Shown here: positions 1 to 11,380 of the stretch, piece by piece
Position numbering within the stretch: the first letter of the stretch is position 1
Layout: each line of letters opens with the position of its first letter
Assembly (NCBI GenBank): GCA_015501585.1
Contig: JADNRY010000105.1
Span: 1 to 64,000, forward strand
Length of the DNA stretch: 64,000 nt
From: Rhodocollybia butyracea
Lineage: Eukaryota > Basidiomycota > Agaricomycetes > Agaricales > Omphalotaceae
Direction: 5' to 3'
Position numbers and translations under genes: made by a program
The notes under the pieces: generated by a model
What the model was told of the DNA's origin: nothing
The model's database searches: none
The model's input: the letters and a program-made list of their open reading frames with translations, nothing else

Positions 1-40
1 AGCTAATGATAAAGTACGATGAAAACCTTTACTACTCCCA

Positions 41-520
41 TTATCCACTATCAGAATCCTCATCCTCTCCTTCCGAGCCGTAGTCCAACGGAATGCCTGA
101 GATAGCTGTAGTCCAAGCTGTATGGCTTCGTGGATAAATTTTGCCGTGGAAGAGACATCCGACCAGGAAAAAATACGCCGTTTGAGATAAAGTAAGCATC
201 CCCATCACTGAGCTGGCCATGTGGGATCGAAGTGAGCGGGACAATGTAGCGATGGCACGAAAATGGACACGTAGGTGAACCAAAGGAGGAATTGCCGTGC
301 ATTGCAGGAGAACATGTTCGGGTGTCTCAAACGGCGCGTGACATAAACGACACGAGAAATCGGTTGGTAATGTCCAGCGGTAAGGGTATTTGCCAGGTGT
401 GGCCTGAAAAAGGCCGGGAGCCAAGGAACCACATAAGAGACGAGTGATGGAAAGCCGATGGCGAAAGTTTTTAACTTGTAAGAGGTTGTAGAGCGCGATA
501 TATATATGCTGAGCGTGGTA
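41..520 (-). pseudogene. C-terminal fragment of a LINE-type reverse transcriptase/RNase H polyprotein
   Basis: The readable part (stop near base 41, open to about base 424 and further upstream in the same sense) contains a zinc-knuckle-like motif: CRLC, nine residues, then EHVLLQC. This spacing and the surrounding sequence resemble the cysteine-rich tail that follows RNase H in fungal non-LTR retrotransposons. No reverse transcriptase core is present in the window, because the fragment runs off towards an upstream break. It is therefore a 5'-truncated or decayed copy. The low-complexity acidic end (GSEGEDEDSDSG) may be read-through. The assignment rests on one motif, so a stand-alone zinc-finger protein cannot be excluded. 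Confidence 0.45.
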
Positions 521-937
521 CTGTGATATATTCTCGAGGTCGCAAGTTCGAAGCTTGCAGGAAGCATGAGGTTGTTGCTCAAGTCTTGTAAATCAAAACT
601 TTATTTTGGGAACGAATCCCTTTATATATGTCTAGATATGTATGTTTATGAGATACATAAAGCATTAATATTCTTCGTAAAACAATGTGTATAAACAATT
701 CGTATCATAACGATAAAGCACAAGCACAAACGAAACCGAAACCGAATCGTGATAGAATAGAATAAAACAAGGTCCATAATTAATTAACCAAGTAACCATT
801 AAGCACTCTTTAACATCGTTAACATCTTTAACATCTTTTACACTCCTACACGCTCCTACACTCTCCCAACCTCCAACCCTCTAACTACCGCTTTACATCA
901 CGTTCTACCACATTCACAAGCCCGCGCTCACGCGCTC
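521..937. other. Gene-free stretch, AT-rich, 3' side of AKR1
   Basis: No convincing coding sequence. The stretch is AT-rich and lies just downstream of the AKR1 stop codon, so it probably holds its 3' untranslated region and terminator. A pyrimidine-rich run with repeated CACTC/CTCCTAC units sits at 830-900. Confidence 0.5.
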
Positions 938-3481
938 TCACACCTGCGCCAGCGGCTCATACTCATACCCCGCCTTCCGCCCCCACGCATCGAAAACACC
1001 CGCCTCACGCCCGGCCAAAATCGCCTCCCACTCCCACCCTTCCTCCCTCCTGCCTTTCCCCCCTTTCCGCCCTCTCATCAACAACCTATCAGCCCTCTCA
1101 TCAACAGCCCTCCTCACCTCTCCTCCCGCGCCTCGCAAACCCGCCCTCCGGCACCTCATAACACGCCTCCCACCTAACCCCCACCTCCCTCCCCATCCCC
1201 AAAAGTCCATGCAGTTCAAATACACACCCAGATCAAACGGATTCTGGGGTCCAGAAGAAGGAGAAGAGGAAGCAGCGAGGCCGCGCGCGGCCCGCCCTGC
1301 GCGGTGAACCGGTCGAGCCCTGTGATGCGTAGGAGGAAGGAGGCGCCGGGCAGGAGGCGCAGAGCGCACAGAGCGGCAGGGGAGCGTGAGGAGCGTGCTG
1401 GTGAAGGAGGAATGGAGGAGTGGGTGGGGCCTCCTCCTCCGCCCCTGTGCCTCGCGGGTGCGGATGAGAGTGGTTATGGTTATGTGACAGTGAATGCAAA
1501 CTCGCAGCCGAATCCAGCGGCGGCTCCGGCGATCCCGGCTGCTGTCCCTGCCCATGTCCCTGTCCCTGTCCCTGTCCCTGGCTTTGGTTCGCGTTCTGCG
1601 CCCCCATCTGCCCGACCCCGATAACCCCCGTCGCCCATATACCCATACCGCCCGACATTCGACACCTCGAGGGACGTCATCTGGCGCGCGACCTGCAGAG
1701 CTGCGCGGCGAGGAGGATGGTGGTCCAGGAGAGCTGGAGGCGGACCAGAGGGCGACGGTGAAGAGGAAGATGTTGGGTTTCGTGGCGAGGACGCTGCAGC
1801 GGGTCCGGCAAGGACAGGTGGGGAGGCGGGGAGGGTGGGGTTAGGGCGAAGTCTGTTAGGAAGGGAGGGTTAGTGTTTAGTTTAAAGATTTGGTTTTTAG
1901 TGATAAGATTTGGTTTAGGTTGTGATGGGGTAGGATCGGATGGGAAAGGGAAAGGAAGGGAAGGAACTTACATTGGTAGGTGAGATACACGAATGTGATT
2001 ATCCCGATGACGAGGTTTAAGAGGAAGAGAAGGAATTGCCGATGGTTATTGGAGCCGACTGCGAAAGAGTCAGGAGATGGAAAAGAATACAAGGAAGAGA
2101 ACGAACCGCAATTCCATACCCAAGGACAGTGGTGGTCGTGTCTTGCCGTACATCTATTACATACGCGACAATGCTTGGAACGGAGAGGTTTACGAGCCTG
2201 GAAGAAAGCGATTAAGTGGATGGTAAAGACTGTTAGAAGGCAAATACGCACCATACAGCTAACGCAAAACGTCTGACCATTCAGCCTTCCTTCACTAGCA
2301 AGCGTTTCAACCGCATCTGGCTGGTGATTCGGTACGAATCCCGGATCGAGGGAAACCGAGCGCCAAAAGTTGTACAAGCAAAGCGAAGCAGAAACGATAA
2401 AGATAAAATGAGCCGTAGGATGGTCATGGACGGTGGTGAGAGTCGTAGCCCAGCACCACACGACGATGACAAGCGACGCAAAGATAATCCCAGCGAAAAA
2501 CGGACTGTCAGCGTGGGTTTTTCGGCCGAGGAGAACACGGGTGAGGATATGGCCGGCTGCGAAGCATTCTGCTGCGGCGAGGATAAGAGCTGTGTACCAC
2601 GGGAGCCACGACACGGATATCGTGTTGAATACAAGCGCAAGAAGAGGTGTTGGTAGAACAAATATGGCTGTAGATGTGTATTTGGGATCACTGAATACGG
2701 AAGATCGTGGGACGCCGTATTCGTCCCAGCCGCCTTCCTCCATCGCGCGTTTCCAAGGGCCGATGCTTTTGAGCTCGACGGCCATGTCTCTGGGTGTGCG
2801 CCCGCCCGAGTCTTTTGCAGATACATCTGCGCCGCTCTCGAGAAGTTTCTTGATCACGGCTTTGTTGCCCCGCACGACGGCCAGTGAAGAGGCGTCAAGC
2901 CGCCCTCGTCTTTAGTAGCGACGTCTGCGCCGTATTTGAGCAACACATCGACAGAAACGGCATCGCCTTGGTACGCAGCCCACATGAGAGACGTATGGCC
3001 CTGCAAATCCGCCGAGTCTACTTCCACCTTCCTTTGCTGCAGGAGATACAGCAGCGGCATGACCGCAGACGAGTGCGTTATCAAGTGCAGCGTATTATAT
3101 CCCTGTCCATCCCTGAGCGTCGGATCCGCGCCCCACTCCAGCAGCAACTTCACGACATACAAATACCCATTCCTCGCTGCCCACTGCATCGGCGTCGCAT
3201 CTAAATCTCCGCCCGTGCATCCACCTCCGCGCCTCTCTCGAGCAAATCCCGACATACGTGCAGATGGCGTTTATCGAGGCCCAGTGGAGAGCTGTGATGT
3301 TTTGCGAGTCCCGGTCGGTCGCTTGGGCGCCCTGCGCGAGCAGCGACTGGAGTAGTGACAAATCTCCGCGCTGCGCAGCGAGGAAGATGGTGTCTGGTTC
3401 TTCTTGTGATATTGTTTGTGTTTCGCTTAGTGAAGTCACGGGCGCTGTTTTCCCTGAAGGCGTTCCAGGTGTCGAGGGCAT
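938..3481 (-). CDS. akr1: Palmitoyltransferase AKR1 (ankyrin repeats + DHHC), with frame breaks as sequenced
   Basis: AKR1 is a Golgi membrane S-acyltransferase. Order from the start at 3481: a short Ser/Thr-rich N-terminus; ankyrin repeats (about 3400-2790, e.g. [30 protein letters not shown]); membrane segments (about 2670-2400); the cysteine-rich domain ending in RHDHHCPWV near 2140; more membrane helices; then the tail with [13 protein letters not shown] near 1670, GLDRFT near 1305, NPFDLGV near 1225, ending [11 protein letters not shown]. Introns interrupt the cysteine-rich domain (about 2250-2190), follow CPWVWNC (about 2120-2060) and follow TYQ (about 1968-1850). The frame breaks by one or two bases near 3250, 3205, 2880, 1745, 1692, about 1650 and 1300, while residues on both sides stay typical of the family. 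That suggests sequence error or very young decay. Catalytic Asp-His-His-Cys is intact. Family assignment is firm; exact exon edges in the GC-rich tail are not. Confidence 0.85.
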
Positions 3482-4772
3482 CGTTGCGCGGTTTCGTCAG
3501 AGTCTACAGCAATAACAGCAATAAGCGCCATCCCGTTTTGCACATGACGCAAGGCGCTAATTACTCCAAGAGGATGCATTGTTTCTTTCACCACTGCCAT
3601 AGGTTCAACCCAAACGGTTGCTACCCCGACTTGTCTCAATCTCTCCATCAATGATCAACTTTCTCAATAAACCATCCATGCATACTATCTCTGTCATCGC
3701 GTTAATCATCCGTCTTCGCTATCAATGTTACTTCGAGGAACATAGTTCCATCCCCCAGTAAGTATCTTTCTGCCTTCCAGTACAAGTTCTGGAATGGCGT
3801 CGTGCGGTCACATACTAGTCCAAGTAGCTCTTCAAGCATATCAGTCGCGGGCTGCGTATGCTGTCAGGATGTAAACACTCAAATCGATACCATGGTCTCG
3901 CGCTCAAATTCAATCGCCTTCTTCACGATGATTTACTGGAACGATATTCATGCTTTAGCCTATCATCTATCGTGCTCGGAAAATACGGCAACGGTTGCTA
4001 CTTCCGTCGCTCAAAGCCATGTGGAACACTGGAGTTGTCCATCCGATTCGCTGTTGTATCAGTTGCTACTTTCTCAATCAACTGGCGTACCTCGGGAGAC
4101 AAGTCTACACCCTACGCCGTTACAACCCAATCCCACAAGTTCTCATCGCCAAACAGGAACTGCTACTTGAACTTCCCTACTCACAAACCCCATCTCTTTC
4201 CAGTATCACAACACTCCACTGCCCATCGAAAACAATCATCCTCCTCGGATTCCTCTTTATCGATTATCATATATCTTCATATATCTTCATCTTTCTTCAT
4301 CGATATCCATCAAATGTTACTTCAGCAATGACGTTCGTCGGAACGGTTGGCACATACATATACATATACATAATCCAAGCTTGAGCATCTTACCAGGCTT
4401 GTTTGCAGAATCGAACACTGCTTCACGCCCCAACACTACGCTACTTTGGCTCGCCGAACTCGAACTCGAACAATTTTCCACATAGGGGGAAATAATAGCC
4501 GAAATCTCCAGTTTCCACAGCGAACATCGAACATCCACGCAACAATCCCTCAGAGGCTTGGGCACTGCTCGCGTCTCTCTCTCTGAAGGCATTCCAATGA
4601 TTCGATAGTGCCGCCTACTCCCAGTATCTTTACTTACAACGCACTATCTACAGAAAACCCAAGGGGTGGCCTTCTCCCATTCTTTTTACGATTCTCTGCC
4701 GACGTTCTCCGATTCTTCTTTCAAGTTGAGCACTTACAAATCCGATGCGGCTGCGCAAGAGGGGGGGGTTCT
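3482..4772. other. Gene-poor stretch with a decayed copy of the F segment
   Basis: No intact gene recognised. At 3525-3560 lies a block (GCGCCAT...GGCGCTAA) that recurs near 17110, 21880 and, weaker, 30965. At about 3960-4090 a plus-strand stretch translates to GNGCYFRRSKP, resembling stretches at 17190, 25590 and 31180 (the F segments described below). Open frames at 3800-4400 overlap each other in all phases and show no family match. A short ATACATATACAT repeat lies at 4350-4371. Confidence 0.4.
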
Positions 4773-5825
4773 TTAAGAGGCCCCACTCTTATCCATCGTT
4801 TCCTTAGGTGCCTTGGGTGCCTTTGTCCGCAACAGTACGTTTGGAACGAAGTACACGGGTTTTTACCCGCGTCCAGTGGAAGAAGGATAGTTCTTTCGAC
4901 GTTTTTGCGAGGGATCGTATCGCTAGTCGAATAGCCGTCGGCGCCCTTTTCGGAATCCTTCACCGTATCCTTCATTGTGTCCTTCACCGTGCCCTTCACC
5001 GTGTCCTTGCCCTCCACCGTACTCAACACATTCGGCCGCGCTCGAACCTGTTCCATCAGGTTTTTTATATACACCTGTATACATCACGGTAATCGTCAGC
5101 CAAGGTAGCTGTAAAATAAAAAAAAACTCCAAAAATGAACTGCAAATACACACACACCTGCTGAGCGCCTCCCGTTTCCCTCAAAATCTTGAAATCAGGC
5201 GCTGAGATGGTCCAGACAGGTGGCTACAAGGGCAATAATTATCAAGTTATCAAACCACATGAAGAAGAACATCATATCCACTGGGATACGAACCTTTGGG
5301 GCGCCCCTAATAACAAACACACACAAAAACAAGGTCAGTAAAAAAAGCCGTTCTCAGATTTCAATAGGCGCGATGCCGAGGGGGGGGAGGGGGAAGGGAA
5401 ACACTCACTCCTTGATATCTCCACCTTTATCTTTAATCCGCGGAACAATTTTCGAGTATTTTGACGCATCCATGGGAAGACCAGGAAACTGGGAAAAAAG
5501 AATTTTAAAAAAGGCTGTGCGTTTTTTAACAATACTTGGAGGAGTGATAACGATAACGACAGATGTAAAATTAAAAAATAAAATAAAATTTACTTACTTC
5601 TTTAACACCCACAGGATGTACGTCGAACACCATAGTCTCGTGGGGCTTGATACCCCGCACCGGTGCGGGCGGGGGCTGCATATCGTCAGAAGTTCCCATA
5701 TCGTTAAGAGTTCCCGTATTCGCAAGAGTTCCCTTGGGAGGAACTGGCTGCGCACGAACGGATAGGCCGAAGAGCGCAAGTGCGGACACGAGGCCGAGGA
5801 TTCTTTTTTTGCAGGCCAAGATCAT
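4773..5825 (-). CDS. S1 family secreted protein, copy A (six conserved segments; frame break in last exon)
   Basis: I do not recognise this family by name. Exon 1 (5825-5598) begins MILACKKRILGLVSALALFG, a clear signal peptide, then a Pro-rich stretch and VFDVHPVGVKE. Exon 2 (5488-5409) encodes FPGLPMDASKY...IKDKG. A 13-base microexon (5306-5294, GAPK) follows. Exon 4 (about 5211-5150) encodes PPVWTISAPDFKIL. The last exon starts near 5040 and contains repeated Lys/Asp/Thr units (KDTVKGTVKDTMKDTVKD) and the family motif RKNVERTILLP. After GKNP the frame breaks by one base in a CCC run; the next frame continues VYFVPNVLL, matching copies B-D, and stops at 4773. Exon order and splice sites match copies B, C and D. 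Function unknown; probably secreted. Confidence 0.65.
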
Positions 5826-6273
5826 AAACGAATGCAATTCCAGAAAAAAAGACGTCAAGTTCGAATTTTCGAAGACCAGCTTCAAAAACCTAGGGAATGA
5901 GTATGATTGTGTAGTTTTTTTTTTTTGGGAGGCGGGTGTTTTCTGAGCCACGCTTTAAGTATAGGTAGCGATAATCGATAATCCCGTACGTTACTCCCTG
6001 GGTATGCAATTAAATCACTCATGATTCACTCATAATTCACTCGTAAATCATCGAACGAGTACATAAACCAATCTGGATCAGAGATGATGTCTGATGATGT
6101 TCGCCTGGTGTTGACACTGCCAGACAGGTGTTGACACGATGAAATCGATGAAATCGATAGTCGGGAGAGGCAAATTCAAGTTATCAAGTTACCCATGTCC
6201 TACACCTTCCTACACTTACAGGCTCCTACAGGGCACTGCGGGGTTTTTTCTGAATCACTGGGCTACAGGCAGT
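5826..6273. promoter_or_regulatory. Upstream region of S1 copy A
   Basis: Directly before the copy A start. It shares with the regions before copies B, C and D a set of short blocks: TTTAAGYA near the start, the TAATC...GTACG block, repeated TCACTCAT units (about 6015-6050) and an ATCCGAGATGATGTTCGCCTG-like block (6075-6105). These blocks are conserved in order at 7620-7745 and, in reverse, at 11150-11280 and 13260-13440, so they are probably the promoter of the family. Confidence 0.45.
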
Positions 6274-6513
6274 TCAAGGCAGTTCAATTCTATAGTAATT
6301 GCGGCAAAAATCAAGGATGCTCGTTAGGCGAACCAAATGTGAGATTAACGGGGGTGTTTCTTGGTCCCTCCCGCGTTCAACGACCTGAATGTCGTAAGTT
6401 TCCTTTGGAACGAATAACAGGTGGTCTTCACCGTCTTTAGTATTACTGCCCGGAAAAAGGATGGTTTTTTCGACGTTTTCGTCAGGGATCGTCTTAGGGA
6501 TCGTCTTACTCAT
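6274..6513 (-). pseudogene. Orphan last exon of the S1 family
   Basis: This reads SKTIPKTIPDENVEKTILFP followed by DGEDHLLFVPKE, the diagnostic pair of motifs of the S1 last exon. No signal-peptide exon, microexon or other upstream exon in this orientation precedes it before copy B's own last exon ends at 6696. It is therefore either the remnant of a partly deleted copy or a tandemly duplicated 3' exon that copy B could splice to. The spacing between ENVEKTILFP and FVPK is kept, so the decay is mild. Confidence 0.6.
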
Positions 6514-6695
6514 AAAAGTCGGGCCCTTAAAACAGAGTTTGGTCTATGTGCTGTATACTTAATACTGTCTGAGTGTTTCCATGTTTAATACACGATGAAT
6601 TTACAAGTTCACGGAATGAGCCGTATGGATATATCTCGATGGGTGTGACAGATGTTCATGTATGCAAGCAAAACAGCACTACTTCAAAGTCTGAT

Positions 6696-7516
6696 TTATT
6701 GTGAGTCATACTTTTGCACCAAGTTCTTTGGAACGAAGAAGATTTGGTCTCCACCGTCTTTAATATGCGGAAAAAGGATGATTTTTTCGACGTTTTCGTG
6801 AGGGATCGTCTCACTGATATAAGTCGAGCCCTTAAAAAGCCCGAAGGCGCCCTTAAAAGCCATCATCTGGTTGCCGGTAAACTTATTCTTCACAAAGTCC
6901 GTCGATTTACTAGCCTCCAAATCCCGCGGCGCTCGAAGCTGTTGCAACAGATTTGTTACAAATAACTGTGTGCAATGTCAGCTGGCTTTAAAGACCTCAA
7001 TGACTGCAAATGCCCACAATCGTAACGCCTTCTTCTCTCATTGCTTTCTCTAAATCAGGCTCTAAGAAGACCGAGTCGGGGTACTACAAGGCAATACTTA
7101 GTATCAAACCACATGAAGAACATGACATGGATTGGGATACGAACGTCGGGGTCACTGATAACACAAAATATGTCAGTAACTTTAAGATCATTCTCAATAG
7201 GCGCGATGGGAAGACACTCACACCTTGCTCTTTATCGGACCTTGCTCCAGATTAAGTACTACATATTTTGACATATCCATGGGAAGACTAGGATACTGGG
7301 AAAGGTTGCGTTTTCGAGGAGCGATATGACAAATGAAAAAAAATTACTTACATCTCCAGCAAGAGGTAAATATTCGAAGAACAACCGACCATTCTTGCTC
7401 GTTAGTGGGGGCGGTTTCGTTTGAGTAGGTCGAACTGGTTGCGCATGAATGCATAGGCTGAAGAGCACAAGTGCGGACACGAGGCTGAGGATTCTTTTTT
7501 TGCAGGTCAAGATCAT
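6696..7516 (-). CDS. S1 family secreted protein, copy B (apparently intact)
   Basis: Exon 1 (7516-7352) begins MILTCKKRILSLVSAL, a signal peptide, and ends before GTAAGT. Exon 2 (about 7295-7220) encodes YPSLPMDMSKYVVLNLEQG. A microexon of only 10 bases (about 7162-7153, DPD) follows. Exon 4 (about 7080-7020) encodes YPDSVFLEPDLEKAMREEG. The last exon (about 6945-6696) encodes LLQQLRAPRDLEASKSTDF... and the family motif HENVEKIILFP...DQIFFVPKNL, ending at a TGA/TAA-class stop. All splice sites look usable and no frame break is seen. Predicted product is about 180 residues, secreted, with no known domain. Upstream blocks match those of the other copies, suggesting shared regulation. Confidence 0.7.
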
Positions 7517-8477
7517 GGCGAATGCGATTCCAGGAAGAGACGTCAAGTATTTCGAAGACCAGCTTCAAGACTCTTCAAGACCCGGGGAATGCAGTTTGGG
7601 GGGGATTTCGGGCCACGCTTTTTAAGCAAGTAACGGTAATCTCGTACCTGTACTGGTACTAGCTATGCAATAAATCACTCACTCATAATCACTCATCATC
7701 ATCGAACAAGTAACCAATCTGGATCCGAGATGATGTTCGCCTGATGTCGACATGTACTTATGGTGGAATCGATATCGAACTTCGCTTCAGGCTCCAAAGC
7801 CATTACGTATCCTTTGGCTCCATAATTTGGTCCCGTTACAGTGGACTCTGAACTCTTCTGAACTCTGTGTCCAGCTTAGCACAAACCTGCACCTAAATAC
7901 AGCTAAGTACCTGCACGAACCCACTGCAGTGCCTACTGGGGCTGAAGCCTGATGCGCGTTTTGATTGGGCTTCAGGCGGCATCAAGGGTGTTCAATTCCA
8001 ATGGCGGCAAAAATCATGGCCCACTCGTACAAAGTGACCCTTATTTTTGTGCCATTTTCAGTCGACCCACGACATACTCAAGTACTGCGAGAATGGGACT
8101 CGGACTGAAATCTCTGCAGAACACCTTCAACGTACTTAGCACTACTGCAATAATGGCTGAGGTGGGTATTTAGAGTGCGTACATAAGTCCAGGGTGTTTC
8201 CGAAAACGGCGCGAAAATAAAGGGTCAAGAACAGGCGAGCAGGCCCCGCCCCGCCCATTGAACGTTCGCATGAACCTGCATGATGAACCTTGGCAAGTTT
8301 CATATTTTCGCTTGGGGCGGTGGCATTTGAGTGACAATCCGGGGTCACCTTGACGCCGTGCGCTACTAAATGTGCCAAGCGGCTTCCAGTCTCTTCCAGT
8401 GCACCCCAACCTCCCACCGAAGCCCATGTCTCTTTGGCCATGTTGACACATCTTTGGGCGGTTAGATGTGGTCTGTT
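7517..8477. repeat. Duplicated intergenic block
   Basis: No gene recognised. After the copy B upstream blocks (7517-7745) the sequence 7930-8470 is related to 12720-13060 and, in part, to 15230-15450 (shared GGGACTGAAATCTCTGCAGA, CAATTCCAATTGCGGC-like and CTACTAAA...GCCAA...CGGCTTCC blocks). This marks old segmental duplications that carry the S1 genes. Several overlapping short frames exist but none is conserved between the copies. Confidence 0.45.
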
Positions 8478-8485
8478 GGCTTCTG
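8478..8485. repeat. Left target site duplication of the hAT-like element
   Basis: GGCTTCTG, identical to 10844-10851. Confidence 0.85.
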
Positions 8486-10843
8486 CACCTCATATGCCCG
8501 GTAAAGCTAGATAATAGCCTTTGACATGGGGGGGGTGATGGTGTAGGCAGTTGTCATGTTGAACCACTATTGTACGGTAGCGGAATAAAAGCGCAATATT
8601 TCATGTGGACTTTGACATGAGGGATCACTCGGGTACCCGGAAAGGTAGTACCGAGATTGCGCGTATGCCGCCCCTGACTTTGCGCCGTCTTGCGCCGCCT
8701 CCAAGCCGCCTCCTGAACGAACCATCTCCTGTCCTACTCCCTCCTTGCTTTCTGGTATCCTAATATAAAGCTCACGCTGTCATAACCTTACAACTGTACA
8801 GCCCCAGTATGACAGGCCTGTACATAGTGTATAAGTGACCACTGTTTAGATAAGTTGCACAATGTTGTCCAAATATACCTAGATTAATGTACAAACAGAC
8901 TCTCTCGAAACCGTTTGAGAGGCTGTTGGCTCCAAAAATACCTATGAGGCACAAGAACGTCAGGAAATGAGAGAAAGTGACATGGAAGCACCAGCATACG
9001 GTTAATGAATTTGAGCTTCATAAAGAGTGCTATAGTACACGCAACTCACCATATAAAATTATCCAATGTTCAATGCCTTAAGGTACTCTTAATGGAGTCT
9101 TCCTTATTCTACCTTACCATCTTATCTTCGGTAGTAGTTGCAGTTAAGAAATCACACATTACTCATACATTGCTCATATATTGTAAGCATTTGGTAGTTT
9201 TAGATGTAGAGCAGTCAAAGAGGCTCTCTATGTAGTTTATATGGCCAACTATTGCTTTGTAGCTGTGCCGAACGATGAGGAGAGGTGAGGATGGGAGCGT
9301 GTGAATGTACCGGAAAGGTTTGCCGGTGCTTCCGCTCGTTGTCCCAAACGGTGAACAGAGGAGTGAGATAGTTTCCGATTAGGTGCGGACCTCATGGAAT
9401 CTCATGAAGAGGTGCATTCATCCCCTTGAGGCCAAAACTTTATGCAAATATAGCAGGAACAGCTTGGATATTCTTCCCTTGTGAAAGAGATACAGTAAAA
9501 CTCGTGCTCACTCTGCAAAACAGTGAGCTCAAGAGAGCAATGCTAGTACTATGGCCTTCGTGTTTGAGAAATGGGCCATCTATAGAAGTCCTCTAATATA
9601 CATTAAATCTGGCTATATTGAAACAGTCTGACGATCTTAATACTAGGTTACTTACATTCATGCAAGTCGTTGTACTTACCTGCATCCTTAAAGACTTGTT
9701 ACCCGCTTAAGACTGCTGAACATTTTCAATAATTCTGATTTTGCCTTATTATGTTGATATCCTGTACGCGACTCTACTGCCAGCATATCAAGCTTATAGA
9801 TGAAGTCGTTCCTTCTTGAGCACACTGTTTTAGATAGTGAGCACGAGTTTTACTGCATCTTTTTCACAAGGAAAGAATATTTTAAGCTACTGTCAGTATA
9901 TTGGCCGTAATTGTGGCATGAAGAGGGACGGCTGTACCTCCCCATGAGCTTCCGGGAGGTCCGCACCCACTCGGAAATTATACCATTCCTCTGTTCACCG
10001 TTTGGGACAACAAGCGGAAGCACCGGTAAACTTTTCCGGTACATTCACACGCTCCCAGCTTCACCTCTCCTCGTCGTTTGGCACAGCTACAAAGCAATAT
10101 ATGGTCGTTTAACTTACATGGAGAGCTTCCTTGACTGCTGTACATTGAAAACTATCAGATACTTACAATATACGAGCAATGTATAATTTATCAACTGCAA
10201 CTACTGAAGATTCGGAGATGATAAGGTATAGTGTAGTAGTAGAATGAGGAAGACTCCAGTAAGAGGTAGGTATATGGTAGTACCTTAACGCATTGGGTAC
10301 CTAATACTTGTGACCTCTATATGGTGAGTTGCTTGCACCATAGCACCCTCTAGGAAGCTCAAATTCATTGACTCTCAAGTCTGAAACATGTCCTTGCACC
10401 TCAGAGGCGTTCCCGGAGTTCTCGAACGATTCCGAAAGAGTTTCTTCGTACGATAATTTAGAGAACATTGTACTTAAACGACTTATCTATACGACGGTGT
10501 CACTTGTGCATGCCCTTATGTACATACTGGGGCTGCCATATAGTTGTACGTTTATAACGTGAGCTTTATTTTACCAGAAAGCAAGGGAGGGAGTAGGGCG
10601 GGAGATGGTTCGTTCAGGAGGCGGCTTGGAGGCGGCGCAAGGCGGCGCAAAGTCAGGGGCGGCATACGCGCAATCTCGGTACTACCTTTCCGGGTACCCG
10701 AGTGATCCCTCTGTCAAAGTCCACATGAAATATTGCGCTTTTATTCCGCTACCGTACAATAGTGGTTCAACATGACAACTGCCTACACCATCACCCCCCC
10801 CATGTCAAAGGCTATTATCTAGCTTTACCGGGCATATGAGGTG
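8486..10843. mobile_element. Non-autonomous hAT-like fold-back element, 2358 bp
   Basis: The two ends are inverted copies starting CACCTCATATGCCCGG. The inverted arms continue almost without break for about 1.03-1.05 kb each (8486 to about 9537, and about 9813 to 10843), leaving a loop of roughly 275 bases. The element is flanked by a perfect 8-base direct repeat GGCTTCTG (8478-8485 and 10844-10851). Eight-base target duplications are the hallmark of the hAT superfamily. No transposase is encoded: all frames inside are short and mirrored by the palindrome. Related single ends occur at 63012-63196 and 63622-63710. It splits a duplicated block between S1 copies B and C. Confidence 0.8.
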
Positions 10844-10851
10844 GGCTTCTG
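10844..10851. repeat. Right target site duplication of the hAT-like element
   Basis: GGCTTCTG, identical to 8478-8485. Confidence 0.85.
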
Positions 10852-11380
10852 TTGGTTAGCGTAGTATCATTATCAAAAGGGGATGCGCGCTTTTTGGTCA
10901 TCAGATGTTTCAACTTTTAGAAATGCGAAACGTTGAACATGAATTTGCCTCCAACCATCTATTTCATCTATTTCAGTCCACAACACAAGTACCGCAAGAA
11001 TGACTAGCTGGGATTGAGTTGGGACCTGTTGGGACTGGAATCTCTGGAGAACACCCTCAACGCAAGCACTGCAATAATACTGAGGCGTGTAGAGTGCGAA
11101 GTTGAGGGTGTTTCGATATCGATTCCACCATATACGTGTCGGCATCGGGCAAACATTATCTCGGATCCAGATTGGTTACTTGTTCGATGATTATCGATTA
11201 TGAATGAGAGTGATTATGAGTAATTTATTGCATAGCCAGTAACGTACGAGATTATCGCTACTTGCTTAAAAACATGGCACAAAAATCCCCTCCCCTCTCA
11301 AACTGCATTCCCCGGATCTTGAAGAGTCTTGAAGCCGGTCCTCTAAATACTTGTCGTCTCTTTCTGGAATCGCATACGCT
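10852..11380. promoter_or_regulatory. Interval before S1 copy C with shared upstream blocks
   Basis: The left part (10880-11110) continues the duplicated block interrupted by the hAT-like element (TTTTTGGTCATCAGATG, also near 15505). From 11130 to 11280 it carries the S1 upstream blocks in the plus direction: GATTGGTTACTTGTTCGATG, TGAGAGTGATTATGAGT, then GCTTAAAA about 110 bases before the start. No gene seen. Confidence 0.45.

Noticed and set aside
1304..1844. Plus-strand open frames of 106 and 116 codons
   Set aside because: They are antisense shadows of the GC-rich AKR1 tail; the minus strand has family signatures.
8486..10843. Possible transposase in the 2.36 kb hAT-like element
   Set aside because: All frames inside are short and mirrored between the arms; no DDE, BED-finger or hAT dimerisation motif is visible.
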